This document shows positions 22,048-30,620 of a DNA stretch of 64,000 nt, one piece after another (position 1 is the stretch's first letter; each line of letters starts with the position of its first letter). Location: positions 372,001 through 436,000 of the forward strand of contig JACRHT010000002.1 in the NCBI GenBank assembly GCA_016217545.1. Reading direction: 5' to 3'. The translations under genes and the position numbers were made by a program. The notes under the pieces are model-generated. The model did not search any database and was not told where the DNA came from. It saw nothing but the letters and a program-made list of their open reading frames with translations. This DNA is from Opitutia bacterium (lineage in GTDB: Bacteria; Verrucomicrobiota; Verrucomicrobiia; Opitutales; Opitutaceae).

Positions 22048-23010
22048 TCAGTAAAACATCGCCTCGCTCAACGCGTCGGCCGGCTCGAGCAGACGCGCGG
22101 TCGCCGTGAGCGTCGTGCGGCCGTGGCCGAGATCGCCTTCGAACTCCGCCACGCGATCCACGAGGTCGGCCGACCAGATGAACTTCTTCCCCGCCGCGCC
22201 GTAGTCGAACGCGATGGAGAAGCAGCCGGTGCAATCCTGGCCAGTGACATTGAACGCCAGTGCGTCCGCGTTCGCGCCGCAACGCGCGAGGCCTTTCTTC
22301 AACCAACCGCTCATCGCCGCCGCCTCGGGCGCGAAGTCGCGGCGATGCCGGATCGTCACGCCGCGCAGGCCGGCAACGATGTCCGCCGGCGCGTAGCGGC
22401 TGAGGAACTGACCGATCGTCTGTCGCAGCGGACGCGTCCGCGTATACGCGAGATCGCGCACCGCCGAGGGATTCGGCCACGGAAACGTGAACGCATCCTC
22501 CGGCACCACCGCGCTGTCGAACAGCACGCGGCGCGACCGCGTCAGCAGGTAATCGTAGGCCGCGAGACGATTCGCCGCCGAAAAACGATGCGCCCAGTAA
22601 TACAGCGGCAGATCGGTCGAGAGGCAGACCGACACTTGGTTTTGCAGGAAATCGTGCGTGCCCACCGGATACGCGAGCACCACGAACTCGCAGCAGCGCG
22701 TGTCCTTGCCCGATTTGCCGAGGAAGCACTCGCCGTAGATTTTTGCGCGGAAAAGTTTCTCCGCCGCGGGATCGCGCTCCGGACAAAGCACGACGACGCG
22801 ACAGGGGTAACGCTTCGCGAACTCGACCGTGTTGCGGAATTGCTCCTCCGCATCCTCCGGCGTCGTGTTGAGGCCGAGGTGCAGCACGAGGTTGAGCTGC
22901 GTCGCACGGCTGTCCTTCGCCGGCGTATCGGCCCAGAGTTTTTGGAAACCGGTATTGATGCCGCCGACCGGCACCTCGAGTCCGGGCAGGGCGTTGAAGA
23001 TCGCGTGCAT
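22048..23010 (-). CDS. opcA: Glucose-6-phosphate dehydrogenase assembly protein OpcA
   Basis: 320 residues matching the OpcA type known from cyanobacteria and actinobacteria, where it binds and activates or assembles Zwf. Supporting blocks are 'NLVLHLGLNTTPEDAEEQ', 'RVVVLCPERD' and 'VSVCLSTDLPLYYWAHRF'. Its position between zwf and pgl is the classic OpcA context. The start is MHAIFNALPG (23010); an upstream ATG would add 11 residues from a repeat array. Several cysteines in the C-terminal part ('QDCTGCF') may be redox relevant, but that is speculation. Confidence 0.9.
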   Translation of the reverse strand: MHAIFNALPGLEVPVGGINTGFQKLWADTPAKDSRATQLNLVLHLGLNTTPEDAEEQFRNTVEFAKRYPCRVVVLCPERDPAAEKLFRAKIYGECFLGKSGKDTRCCEFVVLAYPVGTHDFLQNQVSVCLSTDLPLYYWAHRFSAANRLAAYDYLLTRSRRVLFDSAVVPEDAFTFPWPNPSAVRDLAYTRTRPLRQTIGQFLSRYAPADIVAGLRGVTIRHRRDFAPEAAAMSGWLKKGLARCGANADALAFNVTGQDCTGCFSIAFDYGAAGKKFIWSADLVDRVAEFEGDLGHGRTTLTATARLLEPADALSEAMFY

Positions 23011-23022
23011 CAGCGGCGGGAA

Positions 23023-23134
23023 GTGGGAAGTGCCAGGAAGCAAGGACGGAGAGGCGCGCTTGGGTGCACAGGGCGTGAATGAGCGTTCATCCTGATACTT
23101 GATTCTTGTCTCTTGTTGCTTGTCGGCGCTCGCG
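23023..23134. repeat. 7-bp-period array with facing arms (AAGTNNC/CTTGTNN)
   Basis: Left arm about 23026-23053: AAGTGGG, AAGTGCC, AGGAAGC, AAGGACG. Right arm about 23091-23134, in sevens: GATACTT, GATTCTT, GTCTCTT, GTTGCTT. The two are inverted relative to each other and flank about 40 bp of unrelated sequence between opcA and zwf. Confidence 0.65.
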
Positions 23135-23139
23135 CCGAC

Positions 23140-24681
23140 TCACGGCTCTCTCCAGCTGTGCCCATTCGCGGCGAGGAGATCCGCCGCAGCCTTCGGGCCC
23201 CACGAACCGGCGCTGTAAGAATCCATACCGGCGCGGCTCTGCTGCTTCCAGTGTTCGAGGATCGGAGTCATCAGCTCCCACGAGCGCTCCGTTTCGTCGC
23301 CGCGGATGAAGAGCGTGCCGTCACCGATCATCGCATCGAGCACGAGGCGCTCGTAGGCCTCGGGCGTGTTCGAGCCGAAGGTCGTGGCGTATTTGAAGTT
23401 CATCTTCACCGGCTGCGTGCGCGTCTCGAGGCCGGGGATCTTCGCGTTGAGGATCATGCTCATGCCCTCGTCGGGCTGGATCTGGAATGCGAGCGTGTTG
23501 GCCGCGAGTTGGAAGCGGTCCGACTCGGCGAAGATGTTTCCGGGCGCGCGCTTGAAGCGGATCGCGATCTCGGTCACGCGCCGCGCCATGCGTTTGCCGG
23601 AGCGGATGTAGAACGGCACGCCGTTCCAGCGCCAGTTGTTGATGTTGAGGCGCAGCGCGGCGTAGGTCTCGGTCGCACTCGTCGGCGAGACGTCCTTCTC
23701 GGTCAGGTAGCCGGGCACGGGTTTGCCGGCGAGCAGGCCCTCGGCGTATTGCGCGCGCGCGACGTCGGCCTGCGGTCCTTCGAGGCGTAAGGGCTGGATC
23801 GCGCGGAGCAGCTTCACCTTCTCGTCGCGGATCGCCTCGGCATCGAGCGACACGGGCGGCTCCATCGCGGTGAGCGCGACGAGCTGCATCGTGTGATTCT
23901 GGATCATGTCGCGCAGCGCGCCGCTCTGCTCGTAGTAGCCGGCGCGGGCCTCGACACCGACTTCCTCGGCGACGGTGATCTGCACGTGGTCGATGAAGTT
24001 GCGGTTCCAGAGCGGCTCGAAGATCGCGTTGGCGAACCGCTGCACGAGCAGGTCCTGCACGGTCTCTTTGCCGAGGTAATGATCGATGCGGAAGACCTGC
24101 GACTCCTCGAACACGGACGTCAGCTCCTTGTTCAGCGCCTGCGCGCTGGCGAGGTCCTTGCCGAACGGTTTTTCGATGATGACCTTCGACTGCGTCACCT
24201 GCCCGAGGTGGCGCGCGGCGAGTCCGCTGGTGCCGAGATTCTGGATGATCGGCGCGAAGACCGACGGCGGCGTCGAGATGTAGAACAGCGCCTGCACGTC
24301 CTGTCCGATCTGCTTTTCGAGTGCGCTGATTTTCTCAGCCAGCTTCGTGAACGCCGCCGCCTCGTCGTAACCGCCGCTCACGTAGACCGTGCGCGGCGCC
24401 AGACGCGACCACACGTCGTCTCGCAGTTCACGGCGCGAGAATTCCTTGATCGCATCGACCGACAGCGCCTGAAATTCCGCGTCGGGCATCGGTTTGCGCC
24501 CGTAGCCGATGAGAAAGAAGTCCGCGGGCAGCAGGCCATCGAGCGCGAGATTGTAGATCGCGGGGATGAGCTTGCGCGCCGTGAGGTCGCCCGAGGCGCC
24601 GAAGATGACGACCACCGTGGGCGGAGCGCCGCGGTGTTTGCTGAGGCCGTGGAGGAACGGATGCCGTTCGTGGTCGGACAT
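23140..24681 (-). CDS. zwf: Glucose-6-phosphate 1-dehydrogenase
   Basis: 513 residues, a normal length. It oxidises glucose 6-phosphate with NAD(P)+ to the lactone. The dinucleotide-binding motif 'IFGASGDLTARKLIPA' and the active-site motif 'FRIDHYLGKETVQDL' are intact. I start at MSDHERHPFL (24681); MVPLMSD four codons upstream is equally possible. It is first in the set zwf-opcA-pgl. Confidence 0.97.
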   Translation of the reverse strand: MSDHERHPFLHGLSKHRGAPPTVVVIFGASGDLTARKLIPAIYNLALDGLLPADFFLIGYGRKPMPDAEFQALSVDAIKEFSRRELRDDVWSRLAPRTVYVSGGYDEAAAFTKLAEKISALEKQIGQDVQALFYISTPPSVFAPIIQNLGTSGLAARHLGQVTQSKVIIEKPFGKDLASAQALNKELTSVFEESQVFRIDHYLGKETVQDLLVQRFANAIFEPLWNRNFIDHVQITVAEEVGVEARAGYYEQSGALRDMIQNHTMQLVALTAMEPPVSLDAEAIRDEKVKLLRAIQPLRLEGPQADVARAQYAEGLLAGKPVPGYLTEKDVSPTSATETYAALRLNINNWRWNGVPFYIRSGKRMARRVTEIAIRFKRAPGNIFAESDRFQLAANTLAFQIQPDEGMSMILNAKIPGLETRTQPVKMNFKYATTFGSNTPEAYERLVLDAMIGDGTLFIRGDETERSWELMTPILEHWKQQSRAGMDSYSAGSWGPKAAADLLAANGHSWREP

Positions 24682-24756
24682 GAGCGGCACCATGCGCCGC
24701 CCCCGGAAAATCGCCAAGGAATTATTCCCCGATGACACGAGCACGTGACGCGGTCG

Positions 24757-24958
24757 CGGAGGACGGAATACGGACGACGGAGAACGGAAATTTTTCGACG
24801 ACGACAAAATTTCGCGCGCGCACTCTTCGGTAGGGGCGCTTGCCCTCAAGCACCCTTCGGCTCGCCGCGCGGCCACAGTCCCGAGCGCGGTTGAGGGCAA
24901 CCGCCCCTACCCGCGCGTCCTCCGTCTTCAGTCCTCAGTCCTCCTCCGCCGTCCTCAC
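24757..24958. repeat. Nested repeat block: GGANNAC heptads around a GGTAGGGGCG palindrome
   Basis: The outer layer consists of heptads GGAGGAC, GGAATAC, GGACGAC, GGAGAAC (24757-24790) facing GTCCTNC-type heptads (about 24917-24957). The inner layer is a palindrome whose 21-nt ends, GGTAGGGGCGCTTGCCCTCA (24829-24848, plus A24849) and the facing sequence at 24891-24911, pair along their length with one mismatch. It fills the spacer between yraN and the start of zwf and thus includes the zwf promoter region. Confidence 0.8.
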
Positions 24959-25446
24959 CGCGCGTTGTCGCGCACCTGATCGATCGATCCGCTCTGCCGC
25001 GCGACGTGGTAGCCCTTTGGGAACAGCGGCACGTTTTCGAAATGCATGCACTGCGGCGGGAGGCGGTCGCTCAGCGCCACCTCCACGACGTCGAAGCGGA
25101 ACGTCCGCGGCGGCGCCGACAGCGCGCTGAGATACGCGTGCACCGCCCGTTGCAGCACGCGCTTCTTGCGGCGATCCACGGCGTAGTAGCCGGGCACGAG
25201 GGCGTCGGCGCTGCGCGCCTTCACCTCGACGAACACCAGCACCTCGCCATCGCGCGCGACAAGGTCGATCTCGTCCCGCCGGTCACGCGGGCTCCGCCAG
25301 TTGCGGGCGACGATCGCGAAGCCGTGCCGCTTCGCCAGAAAATCCGCAGCCGCCGCCTCGCCGCGCGCGCCGGCTGCGGCCGCCTCGGGAGTTTCCCCGC
25401 TCGGCGCCGCGAATTTCATCCACACGTCGTTGAGCCACGCGAGCAT
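24955..25446 (-). CDS. yraN: YraN/UPF0102 family predicted endonuclease-like protein
   Basis: 163 residues. The core 'GARGEAAAADFLAKRHGF' and 'RRDEIDLVARDGEVLVFVEV' followed by KAR is the UPF0102 signature, a Holliday-junction-resolvase/PD-(D/E)xK-like fold with the E, D and ExK residues present. Biochemical function is not established for most members. I start at MLAWLNDVWM (25446), 15 codons inside the open frame. It is divergent from the GspE-type gene. Confidence 0.85.
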   Translation of the reverse strand: MLAWLNDVWMKFAAPSGETPEAAAAGARGEAAAADFLAKRHGFAIVARNWRSPRDRRDEIDLVARDGEVLVFVEVKARSADALVPGYYAVDRRKKRVLQRAVHAYLSALSAPPRTFRFDVVEVALSDRLPPQCMHFENVPLFPKGYHVARQSGSIDQVRDNAR

Positions 25447-25553
25447 GGGTAGTTCGCCCTCGACGACGCGGTTTTTTTGACCTACAGGCAAGAGCGATTT
25501 AGCTCGCCGCCCTTCCTTCTCTACCCACGCGGCGCCTCGTCACCTGACCTGAC

Positions 25554-27755
25554 ATGGCCAATCCCAGCAACCTCACCGGCACGCTTCGGCGATCGCTGCT
25601 CATCAAAGTCATTTCGAAGCCGGCGCCGAGCCGCGAGGATGTCGCCTCCGTCATCGAACTCACCGCGAGCAAAGTCGTCGAGGCGCTCCAGGCGCAGTCC
25701 ATGACGCTCTACCTCGTCGAGGGCGGCGAGATCGCGTTCAAGCAGGTCTACTACTCGCCGACGCTCTGGGGTCAGGACAAGGACAAGGAACTCCAGTTCA
25801 AGGAGACCGCCAAAAAACTCCTCGCGCTCAAGCTTCCCGCCGGCACCGGCAACGTCGGCAAGGTCATCCAGACCGGCGAACCGCTTTTCTTCAGCAACAA
25901 GGGCCCCGAGGCCGCGTCGCTGAAAAACATGAACACGGGCTTCGAGGTCCACTCGATGCTCACCGTGCCGCTGAAGACCAACATCGTCATCGGCGCCATC
26001 CAGGTCCTCAACAAGGAGCCGTCCGCCGGCACCAACGGCCAGTTCACGGCGAAGGACCTGAGTGTTCTCCAAGAAGTCGCCGAGTATTCCTCCTCGCTCA
26101 TCCAGCGCATGCTGGACCCGAAATTCCAGCTCAGCGCCGAGGACACCGCGAAATTCATCGCCCGCTTCACCGATCTCCCGCTCGTCACCAAAGTCGAGGA
26201 GGGCGAAGTCGACGAAAAACTCGTCGAGGTCATCGGCGACGCCGTCATCCGCCGCGAACAGGTTTTCCCCGTCAAGAAAGTCGGCACCAACGGCATCAGC
26301 GTGCTGATGACCAACCCGCTCGACTACGCCAAGCGCGAGTCGTTCCAGACCGCCTGCGAACTCCACATCGAGGACGTCCGCGTCATCCCCGCCACCTACC
26401 TCGACGAGCTCCTCAAGAAACACTTCAAGGACTCCAAGCCCGCCGCCGGCCCCAAGGTCGAGCACGACGACGTCGACATCACCGAGGTCGCCGACCTCAT
26501 CGGCGGCGCCTACTCCGGCGACGGCAACGCCGAGGTGAAGGCCGAGGAACTCGACAAGGAGGACTCCGCCCCGATCATCCAGCTCGTCAACCGCATCATC
26601 GAGGACGCCTACATCGCCGGCGCATCGGACATCCACATCGAGCCGCAAGAAAAGGAGCTCATGGTCCGCTACCGCATCGACGGCATGTGCATCGAGAAGC
26701 TCCGCCTCCCGAAACAAGTCGTCGGCGCCATGGTCGCCCGCCTGAAGATCATGTGCAACCTCGACATCTCCGAGCGTCGGTTGCCGCAGGACGGACGCAT
26801 CGTCTTCAAAAAATACACGAAGAAGAACATCGACATCGACCTCCGCGTCGCCACCGGTCCGATGAACCACGGTGAGAAGGTCGTCATGCGTATTCTCGAC
26901 AAACAGAAGTCCACGCTGCCGCTCCCCGCCCTCGGCTTCTCCGACGAGAATCTCCAGAAATACCGCGACTGCATCCGTCAGCCCTACGGCATGATTCTCC
27001 ACTGCGGCCCGACCGGCTCCGGCAAGTCGATGACGCTCTACTCCGCGCTCGGCGAAGTGAACACGCCCGACGTGAACATCCAGACCGCGGAAGACCCGAT
27101 CGAATACACGCTCGGCGGCATCAACCAGATGCAGATGAACCGCCAGATCGGCCTCACCTTCGCCCGTGCGCTGCGCTGCTACCTGCGCATGGACCCCGAC
27201 ATCATCCTCGTCGGCGAAATCCGCGACGAGGAAACCGCCGGCATCGCCGTCGAAGCCGCGCTCACCGGCCACTTGCTCGTCTCCACGCTCCACACCAACG
27301 ACGCACCCTCCACCGTCGCGCGCCTCGGCGAGATGGGCGTCGAGGTGTTCAACATTTCCGCGTCGCTCGTCTGCGTCTGCGCCCAGCGCCTCCTCCGCCG
27401 CGTCTGCAAGAACTGCAAAGTGAAATACAAGCCCGAGGGCCGCGAGTGGGAGATCCTCCGCAAAGCGCTCCAACTCGAAGGCGACGCGCCCGAGATTTTC
27501 AAAGCCAACCCCGGCGGCTGCCATATTTGCGGCGGCACCGGCTACAAGGGCCGTGTCGGCATCCACGAGCTGATGACGAACTCCGAGGAGCTCACCGAAG
27601 CCATCAACAAGGAAGCCGAAGTCGCCGAGCTGAAACGCGTCGCGATGAAGAACGGCATGAAGACGCTCCACCAAGATTCGATGCTGAAGGTGAAAATGGG
27701 CCTCACCACGATGGAAGACGCGTTGGCCAATGTGCCGCCGGACTTGATCCTGTAA
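25554..27755 (+). CDS. GspE/PilB-type secretion ATPase with N-terminal GAF domain
   Basis: 733 residues. Residues about 20-190 are a GAF domain ('GTGNVGKVIQTGEPLFFSN', 'SMLTVPLKTNIVIGAIQVLN'). A linker and N1/N2-like region follow, then the hexameric type II secretion/type IV pilus ATPase core. Walker A 'GPTGSGKSMTLY' is near residue 485, and the Asp and His boxes include 'ILVGEIRDEETAGIA' and 'STLHTNDAPSTVARL'. A four-cysteine zinc site is made of 'CKNC' near 618 and 'CHIC' near 656. The family powers pseudopilus or pilus assembly at the inner membrane. A GAF domain on this ATPase suggests nucleotide or ligand gating. No other secretion gene is adjacent. Confidence 0.93.
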   Translation: MANPSNLTGTLRRSLLIKVISKPAPSREDVASVIELTASKVVEALQAQSMTLYLVEGGEIAFKQVYYSPTLWGQDKDKELQFKETAKKLLALKLPAGTGNVGKVIQTGEPLFFSNKGPEAASLKNMNTGFEVHSMLTVPLKTNIVIGAIQVLNKEPSAGTNGQFTAKDLSVLQEVAEYSSSLIQRMLDPKFQLSAEDTAKFIARFTDLPLVTKVEEGEVDEKLVEVIGDAVIRREQVFPVKKVGTNGISVLMTNPLDYAKRESFQTACELHIEDVRVIPATYLDELLKKHFKDSKPAAGPKVEHDDVDITEVADLIGGAYSGDGNAEVKAEELDKEDSAPIIQLVNRIIEDAYIAGASDIHIEPQEKELMVRYRIDGMCIEKLRLPKQVVGAMVARLKIMCNLDISERRLPQDGRIVFKKYTKKNIDIDLRVATGPMNHGEKVVMRILDKQKSTLPLPALGFSDENLQKYRDCIRQPYGMILHCGPTGSGKSMTLYSALGEVNTPDVNIQTAEDPIEYTLGGINQMQMNRQIGLTFARALRCYLRMDPDIILVGEIRDEETAGIAVEAALTGHLLVSTLHTNDAPSTVARLGEMGVEVFNISASLVCVCAQRLLRRVCKNCKVKYKPEGREWEILRKALQLEGDAPEIFKANPGGCHICGGTGYKGRVGIHELMTNSEELTEAINKEAEVAELKRVAMKNGMKTLHQDSMLKVKMGLTTMEDALANVPPDLIL

Positions 27756-28134
27756 GAGATCGGAGCGGTCAGCTTTCAGCGATCAGCGTTCCGGAACGCC
27801 AGCGCTTCGCGGGCGCGCTCCCCCCAACCGCGCTCACGCGGCCACTCGCGCGGCGCTACCGTTCTCCGTCTTCGGTCCTCCGTCCTCAGTCCTCCGTCTT
27901 CCGTCTCCGCAATGAGACTTGCTGGTCCGCGCCCGCCGACCCAGCCTCCGCCCGTCACGGGCCAGACGCGCGCCGACGTCCTCGGCGCCCCACTCCACGC
28001 ACTCCGTCCCCGCTCGTCCGCCTCCAGCGACGTCTGCCCGCGCGACAGCGCGCCTGCATCTCGACCTTCGCGGCGCCCGGTTTCCGGCCGTCCGCTTTCG
28101 CCCCCCGCTCCTCGTTCACGCCCCCGTGTTCCCC
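27756..28134. repeat. 379-bp intergenic region with 7-bp-period arrays
   Basis: The first part (about 27767-27790) has units GGTCAGC, TTTCAGC, GATCAGC. The middle (about 27858-27908) has CGTCTTC, GGTCCTC, CGTCCTC, AGTCCTC, CGTCTTC. The remainder to 28134 is C-rich and shows no recognisable gene. An open frame through it exists, but its translation is Arg/Pro/Ala-rich and uninformative. The promoter of the downstream gene should lie here. Confidence 0.55.
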
Positions 28135-28542
28135 ATGAAAACCCGACTCCTCCTGCTCACTCCCCTCGTGGCGCTCGGCGCCATCCTCGTCCTCGCCCAA
28201 CAGCGCCCCGCCGCCGGCGCCAAGCTCGACCTCTCCGAAGCCGCCAAGGAAATCCAGTTCCCCCGCAAAGGCTGGACCGACCAGACCCCCGCCGAAGGGG
28301 CCAAAAGCGGACAGAAGCAACCGTTCCAGTTCGAGACTCCCGGCGCCGCCGGCTCCAGCGCACTGGCGAGCGAACTCGCCTCCATCCGCGCCGCGCTCGG
28401 CGTGCAATCCGAATACATGAAGGGCCTGCGCGCCCACCTCAACACCCTCGAGCAACAAGTCGTCCAACTTCAGGAACACGTCGCCCGCCTCGAACAGAAA
28501 GTCGCCACCGCCACCGCACCCGCCACCCCCAACAACAACTGA
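28135..28542 (+). CDS. Small exported coiled-coil protein
   Basis: 135 residues. The N-terminus MKTRLLLLTPLVALGAILVL is a signal peptide or anchor. The C-terminal third is a coiled coil ('LNTLEQQVVQLQEHVARLEQ') ending in an Ala/Pro/Asn tail. No catalytic motif is seen. I chose the internal ATG at 28135 because the signal sequence begins there and the upstream frame is low-complexity. It is 3 bp upstream of the next gene, so the two are probably co-translated. Confidence 0.65.
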   Translation: MKTRLLLLTPLVALGAILVLAQQRPAAGAKLDLSEAAKEIQFPRKGWTDQTPAEGAKSGQKQPFQFETPGAAGSSALASELASIRAALGVQSEYMKGLRAHLNTLEQQVVQLQEHVARLEQKVATATAPATPNNN

Positions 28543-28545
28543 GCC

Positions 28546-28938
28546 ATGCCCACCGACGCCCAACTCGACGCCGCCGTCGCCCACGCGCAGACCGCCGCGC
28601 AAGCCACGAAAGTCCCCGCCGAATCTCTCGCCACCACGCACGCCCAAGCCGTGTGGACACCCGAGATGCTCCGCTTCCTCACCGCGTGGACTTTCGGCTT
28701 CATGGCGTTCTCCGTGCTCGTTTGCGCCGTGCTGCTCTGGCGCACCTCCGCCACCGGCCTGACCATCCTCCGCGTGATCGGCATCGTGACGATCATCGGC
28801 CTCTCCGCGCTCCTGCTCTTCGTCGGCTACAGCAACGAGCAACTCACGCCCATCGTCGGCCTCTTCGGTGCGATCGCCGGCTACCTCCTCGGCAAAGACA
28901 GCCCGCCCGCCGCGCCGACGCCACCCACCAATCAATAG
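28546..28938 (+). CDS. Small membrane protein, two to three predicted helices
   Basis: 130 residues. The N-terminal 40 residues are hydrophilic and Ala-rich. Hydrophobic helices follow at about 45-65 ('FLTAWTFGFMAFSVLVCAVLL'), 72-92 ('TILRVIGIVTIIGLSALLLF') and a shorter one near 103-117 ('IVGLFGAIAGYLLG'). The protein has no family I recognise. It follows the coiled-coil gene by 3 bp. Its stop codon overlaps by 7 bp that of the convergent PEP-CTERM gene. Confidence 0.65.
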   Translation: MPTDAQLDAAVAHAQTAAQATKVPAESLATTHAQAVWTPEMLRFLTAWTFGFMAFSVLVCAVLLWRTSATGLTILRVIGIVTIIGLSALLLFVGYSNEQLTPIVGLFGAIAGYLLGKDSPPAAPTPPTNQ

Positions 28939-29585
28939 CGTCTCCGCCGCGCCAGCGCCACGCCCGCCAACGCGCACGCCCCCGCGATCGCCGCATACGT
29001 CGACGGCTCCGGCACGGCCGAGATGGTGAACGACCCGCCGGCCTGCCCTCCCGTTGACCCGTCGGCCGTGAAAACCTCGTTGAACATCTCGATCGTCGCG
29101 CCGGATGCCATGCCGCCGATCCGAAACACGTTCCCGGTTCCGTCCTCGAAATGGATCTGCAGCAGCGACGGCGGAGTCTTGAGGTCCGTGTCGGCCGCGA
29201 TGGCCGCTGCCGTGCCATTCCACCCGTAGCCGACCACGTCGACCGAGGTCCACGTTTTCGCTCCGGTCGTCAGCGACATCGAGATCAGCGAAGCCACCGG
29301 AAACGCGTAGAACGGATGCGCCGCCTCGACGCCATCGAACATCTCTCCCGCCGGCACGAACAACACCTGCGGATGCTGGGTGAGATCGAACGTGAACGTC
29401 GCGCTGAACGTCGCGGGAAACTCCGTGATTCCGAAGAGTTCCGCGGACTCTTGTCCTTTGAGGTTCCTCGGGTCGAACGAGCCCGTCACCTGATACGTCA
29501 CCACCTGCGCGGGCAACGAGCCCACGCCCGCCACGAGCCACGCCACACCGCACAGAGCAAGCCACCACCGGAATCGTGCATTCAT
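28932..29585 (-). CDS. PEP-CTERM sorting-domain protein
   Basis: 217 residues. A signal peptide 'FRWWLALCGVAWLVAGVGS' starts the protein, followed by a beta-rich secreted domain. The C-terminus is a canonical PEP-CTERM tripartite signal: 'VPEPSTYAAIAGACALAGVA' followed by the basic tail RRRRY. Such proteins are handled by an exosortase and delivered to the cell surface. No exosortase or other sorting gene lies in this window. The start MNARFRWW (29585) is fixed by the signal peptide. Confidence 0.88.
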   Translation of the reverse strand: MNARFRWWLALCGVAWLVAGVGSLPAQVVTYQVTGSFDPRNLKGQESAELFGITEFPATFSATFTFDLTQHPQVLFVPAGEMFDGVEAAHPFYAFPVASLISMSLTTGAKTWTSVDVVGYGWNGTAAAIAADTDLKTPPSLLQIHFEDGTGNVFRIGGMASGATIEMFNEVFTADGSTGGQAGGSFTISAVPEPSTYAAIAGACALAGVALARRRRY

Positions 29586-29645
29586 CGCGCGCAAACACGC
29601 CCGCGCCGCCGCCGCGCACAACTCCTCTTTCGACCAGGGTGCACC

Positions 29646-29685
29646 GGTAGGGGCGCTTGACCCCAAGCGCCATTCGGCTCCCGCA
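29646..29685. repeat. Half copy of the GGTAGGGGCG palindromic family
   Basis: GGTAGGGGCGCTTGACCCCA (29646-29665), followed by AGCGCCATTCGGCTC, closely parallels the left half of the palindrome at 24829 (GGTAGGGGCGCTTGCCCTCA then AGCACCCTTCGGCTC). The right half is missing. It lies between the divergent PEP-CTERM gene and the next secreted-protein gene. Confidence 0.7.
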
Positions 29686-29788
29686 CCCACACGCACCGTG
29701 GAACGACCAAGCCACTTCTCCCTTGCGGCACCGACGCGCGGCGCAATCTTGTTTCCGCGGCCGGGCCATCCGCATCCCTGCGTCTTCC

Positions 29789-30454
29789 ATGAAAACGATC
29801 CGTGCGCTCTTGCCGCTCCTGCTCGCACTGCTCTCGGCCGCATCCACCGCCGCGACCGAACCGGACAATCCCACGCTCGAATTCAAACGCCTCGATCTGC
29901 TCAACAAGCGCACCCTTCGCGACGTCGTCGTGCGCTCCTACGACGCCAAGACTGACAAATTCCTCGTCATCGCGGGCGGCAAGGCGATGACGATCCCCGC
30001 GAGCCTGGTGCCGGCGCCCTTCGCCGATCAGCTCCGCCAAAACGCGCCCGCTAGCGGCGGCACGGTTTCCAGCGGCACAGACCCAATTCCGCCGCCGCGC
30101 ACCGTCACCTCGTCAAACACCTCGCCGCCCGCGACCGCGCCTGCGCCCGATGCCTCCGCCACCGCGGCCGCCGCTCACCGCGCCGCCGCCATCGACCGCG
30201 CGCTCACGTTCTACCGCTACGAATACGTCGCCGGCTCCGCCGCGATGCGCGTCGACAGCGTGAAGATCGACGCCGAGCCCGCCCGCGCCGTCCCCGGCTG
30301 GTCCGGCCGCTACCGCACCCTCGGCAAAGCCTACCTCGAACTCTTCGACACCAAAGGCTGGAGCGCCACGCGCGCCCAAAGCTCCTTCGAGATCATCACC
30401 GAGCAGAAGCCCGACGAGCCCATCGTCGTCATCGACTTCTCGCGCAAGAGCTGA
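29789..30454 (+). CDS. Exported hypothetical protein
   Basis: 221 residues. The signal peptide is 'RALLPLLLALLSAASTAA'. Residues about 30-75 ('FKRLDLLNKRTLRDVVVRSY') resemble the short beta domain Verrucomicrobiota use in many exported proteins. A Pro/Thr/Ala linker follows (about 90-130). The C-terminal beta-rich domain contains 'WSGRYRTLGKAYLELFD'. The function is unknown. The upstream start option at 29657 is excluded by the signal peptide at 29789. It is the last gene before the defence cluster. Confidence 0.65.
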   Translation: MKTIRALLPLLLALLSAASTAATEPDNPTLEFKRLDLLNKRTLRDVVVRSYDAKTDKFLVIAGGKAMTIPASLVPAPFADQLRQNAPASGGTVSSGTDPIPPPRTVTSSNTSPPATAPAPDASATAAAAHRAAAIDRALTFYRYEYVAGSAAMRVDSVKIDAEPARAVPGWSGRYRTLGKAYLELFDTKGWSATRAQSSFEIITEQKPDEPIVVIDFSRKS

Positions 30455-30576
30455 GCCCGCCGCAGCGCCCGCGCCCCACTTTCGCGTTGCCCGTCCCGTC
30501 CCGCTCGCAAAAAGTCCTGACGCGAAACCGTTCGGCGGGGCCAAGCTGCTCGGTTACCCAAGACACCTCGGTTGCG

Positions 30577-30589
30577 GGCCACGGTGGCC
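30577..30589. promoter_or_regulatory. 13-bp perfect palindrome upstream of hsdM
   Basis: GGCCAC-G-GTGGCC lies 31 bp before the GTG start of hsdM. A symmetrical site here could be an operator or a methylation target. No candidate regulator gene is adjacent, and at this GC content a 13-bp palindrome can arise by chance. Confidence 0.25.
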
Positions 30590-30620
30590 TGCTTCGCTCG
30601 ACCTCGCGCCTTTCCTTGCT

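Noticed and set aside
27919-28134. Upstream extension of the small exported protein by 72 codons.
   Set aside because: The extension is Arg/Pro/Ala low-complexity translated from repeat-rich spacer, while a clean signal peptide begins at 28135.
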